Positions 4,372-6,054 of a stretch of 6,054 nt of DNA are shown here, piece by piece. The position numbers and the translations under genes were made by a program. This DNA is from Lysobacterales bacterium (lineage in GTDB: Bacteria > Pseudomonadota > Gammaproteobacteria > Xanthomonadales > Marinicellaceae). Where the stretch lies: assembly GCA_027083915.1 (NCBI GenBank), contig JALWML010000175.1, positions 1 through 6,054 on the forward strand, given 5' to 3'. The notes under the pieces are model-generated. The model had not been told where the DNA came from, made no database searches, and saw only the letters and a list, made by a program, of their open reading frames with translations. Within the stretch, counting starts at the first letter, position 1; each line of letters begins with the position of its first letter.

Positions 4372-6054
4372 ATGGCACTTAATCAAGCACACGGTGGCGT
4401 TTTAATGGACTTGGTCGCTCCCACTGATCAGCAAGAGCAATTGAAACGTGAATTAATGGACTTACCTAGTTGGGATTTAACTCAACGGCAAATTTGTGAT
4501 TTAGAGTTGTTGCTTAATGGAGGATTTTCTCCTTTGCAGGGTTTTATGAACCAAAAGGATTACCTTAGTGTTTTACAAAATATGCGCTTGAGTAACGGAC
4601 TTTTATGGTCAATACCCATTGTGTTAGATGTGGATGAATCCTTTGCACAATCGATAAAGAAGAGTAAGAAAATAGCTTTACGCGATTGTGAAGGCGTTGC
4701 GGTAGCAGTTTTGTCCATAGGTGATATTTGGCAAGTTGATAAGAAACAAGAAGCACAAGCCGTTTATGGTACCAGTGATGAGGCACATCCAGGGGTAAAG
4801 TTTCTCTTTGAGAAAATAGGTGACTACTATATTGGTGGTTCTGTGCAAGGGCTGCATTTACCTACACATTACGATTACCAAAAAGAACGCCACAGTCCAA
4901 AAGAACTACGAGCAGAATTTACGCGTTTAAATTGGAATAAGGTCGTGGCTTTTCAAACAAGGAATCCCATGCATCGAGCTCATCAGGAGTTGACATTTAG
5001 TGCGGCAAAAAAGATTCCAGCTAATTTGTTGATTCATCCAGTAGTTGGCATGACAAAAGCGGGAGATGTGAGTCATTTTACTCGGGTGAAATGTTACCAA
5101 GAGTTGTTGAAAAAATTTCCTAAGCATACAACCATGTTATCATTGCTGCCTTTAGCGATGCGAATGGCAGGACCACGCGAAGCGTTATGGCATGCCATTA
5201 TTCGTAAGAATTATGGTTGTTCGCATTTGATAGTTGGACGTGATCATGCAGGCCCTGGTAATGACGCGAAAGGCAATTCCTTTTATGGAGCTTATGAAGC
5301 CCAAGAATTGTTGAAAAAATACCAGGAGGAATTAGGCATAAAAATGATACCTTTTGAGATGATGGTCTATTCAGCCGATAAGGCACAATACATCCCTGAA
5401 TCAGATGTACAGAAAAATGAAAAGATTCTCAATATTTCGGGTTCCGAATTGCGTAGGCGCTTACAATTGGGTTTAGAAATTCCATCGTGGTTTTCTTATC
5501 CAGAAATTGTGTCTATTTTGCAAAAAAGTTATCCTCCTCGCTCTAAACAGGGTTTTACTCTATTTTTTACAGGGCTTTCAGGCTCTGGAAAATCCACCAT
5601 TGCTAATGCCGTCATGATTAATTTGATGGAGATGATTGAACGTCCAATCACCTTGCTTGATGGTGATTTAGTGCGTAAAAATCTTTCTTCAGAATTGGGT
5701 TTTTCAAAAGAACATAGGAATATCAATGTTTTACGGATTGGTTATGTTGCCAGTGAAATTACAAAAAATCGCGGCATCGCCATCTGTGCACCCATTGCAC
5801 CGTATGCACAAACAAGAGATGAAGTGCGTGCCATGATTGAACCGCTTGGTGGTTTTTTAGAAGTTCATGTATCAACCTCACTTGAGATTTGTGAACAAAG
5901 AGATAGAAAAGGCCTTTATGCAAAAGCACGGGCTGGTTTAATTAAAGAGTTTACGGGTATTAGTGACCCCTATGAAGCACCAATGAATCCAGAGGTTGTC
6001 ATTGATACGGAGTTTCTACAACCAGCAGAGGCGGCACAAAAAATCATACTTAAA
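4372..6054 (+). CDS. sat/cysC: Bifunctional ATP sulfurylase / APS kinase (3' end cut by window)
   Basis: An open frame of 561 codons reaching the window edge with no stop. Family members are roughly 570 residues, and the last residues seen (QPAEAAQKIILK) match the usual C-terminal region, so only a few codons should be missing. The N-terminal ATP sulfurylase (about 1-385) has QTRNPMHRAH (195-204) and GRDHAGPGND (289-298), the two nucleotide-binding signatures. The C-terminal APS kinase (about 393 onward) has the P-loop GLSGSGKST (401-409), LDGD (429-432), a CAPIAPY segment (472-478) and KGLYAKARAG (513-522). The order Sat then CysC is that of the Aquifex-type fusion. It converts sulfate and ATP to APS and then PAPS; the Sat half can also run backwards, making ATP from APS during sulfur oxidation. 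Both halves look intact. It begins 11 bases after the regulator's stop, so the two are probably one operon. It is cytoplasmic. Confidence 0.95.
   Translation, partial: MALNQAHGGVLMDLVAPTDQQEQLKRELMDLPSWDLTQRQICDLELLLNGGFSPLQGFMNQKDYLSVLQNMRLSNGLLWSIPIVLDVDESFAQSIKKSKKIALRDCEGVAVAVLSIGDIWQVDKKQEAQAVYGTSDEAHPGVKFLFEKIGDYYIGGSVQGLHLPTHYDYQKERHSPKELRAEFTRLNWNKVVAFQTRNPMHRAHQELTFSAAKKIPANLLIHPVVGMTKAGDVSHFTRVKCYQELLKKFPKHTTMLSLLPLAMRMAGPREALWHAIIRKNYGCSHLIVGRDHAGPGNDAKGNSFYGAYEAQELLKKYQEELGIKMIPFEMMVYSADKAQYIPESDVQKNEKILNISGSELRRRLQLGLEIPSWFSYPEIVSILQKSYPPRSKQGFTLFFTGLSGSGKSTIANAVMINLMEMIERPITLLDGDLVRKNLSSELGFSKEHRNINVLRIGYVASEITKNRGIAICAPIAPYAQTRDEVRAMIEPLGGFLEVHVSTSLEICEQRDRKGLYAKARAGLIKEFTGISDPYEAPMNPEVVIDTEFLQPAEAAQKIILK

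Noticed and set aside
4565..5726. Several short minus-strand frames opposite sat/cysC
   Set aside because: All lie opposite a continuous, well-conserved plus-strand coding frame and show no start signals or family resemblance.

Overview
The window looks like chromosomal DNA from an AT-rich gammaproteobacterium. The best taxonomic clue is a full-length TyrR-type regulator (ACT-PAS-AAA+-Fis-like helix-turn-helix), a family largely confined to Gammaproteobacteria. A fused ATP sulfurylase/APS kinase, a methionine gamma-lyase, low GC and a small IS-derived palindromic element would suit a marine, sulfur-oxidising lineage of the SUP05/Thioglobus type. That placement is inference and cannot be proven from 6 kb.

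Layout from left to right. Bases 1-164 hold no confident gene, only a frame open from the window edge. A minus-strand gene (165-1109) encodes a secreted protein with a signal peptide and an IPTL-CTERM-like C-terminal anchor. The gap at 1110-1427 has that gene's ribosome binding site, an AT-rich stretch with no promoter I would defend, and a 159-bp near-perfect palindromic MITE-like element with terminal inverted repeats and a 5-bp direct repeat on each side. It lies 23 bp past the 3' end of a tRNA-Arg(CCG) gene (1428-1504, minus). Upstream of the tRNA on the same strand is methionine gamma-lyase, megL (1544-2731, minus).

megL is divergent from a TyrR-like regulator (2867-4360, plus). Eleven bases after the regulator's stop begins a fused sat/cysC gene (4372-6054, plus), which runs off the right edge without a stop and probably lacks only its last few codons. 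The spacing and a good Shine-Dalgarno suggest that tyrR and sat/cysC form an operon.

The most interesting part is 2732-2866. This short divergent region holds two inverted repeats with TyrR-box geometry (TGTAA-N8-TTACA, with G and C separated by 14 bases). One overlaps the predicted -35 region of megL and the other sits directly at the regulator's start. The regulator has lost several catalytic residues of its AAA+ domain: Walker B acidic residues, both arginine fingers and the sensor II arginine. The working model is a local sulfur-metabolism module. A TyrR relative, probably unable to hydrolyse ATP, would autoregulate and control methionine breakdown (methanethiol release) on one side and sulfate/APS chemistry on the other. 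The architecture is visible in the sequence; the regulatory model is inference.
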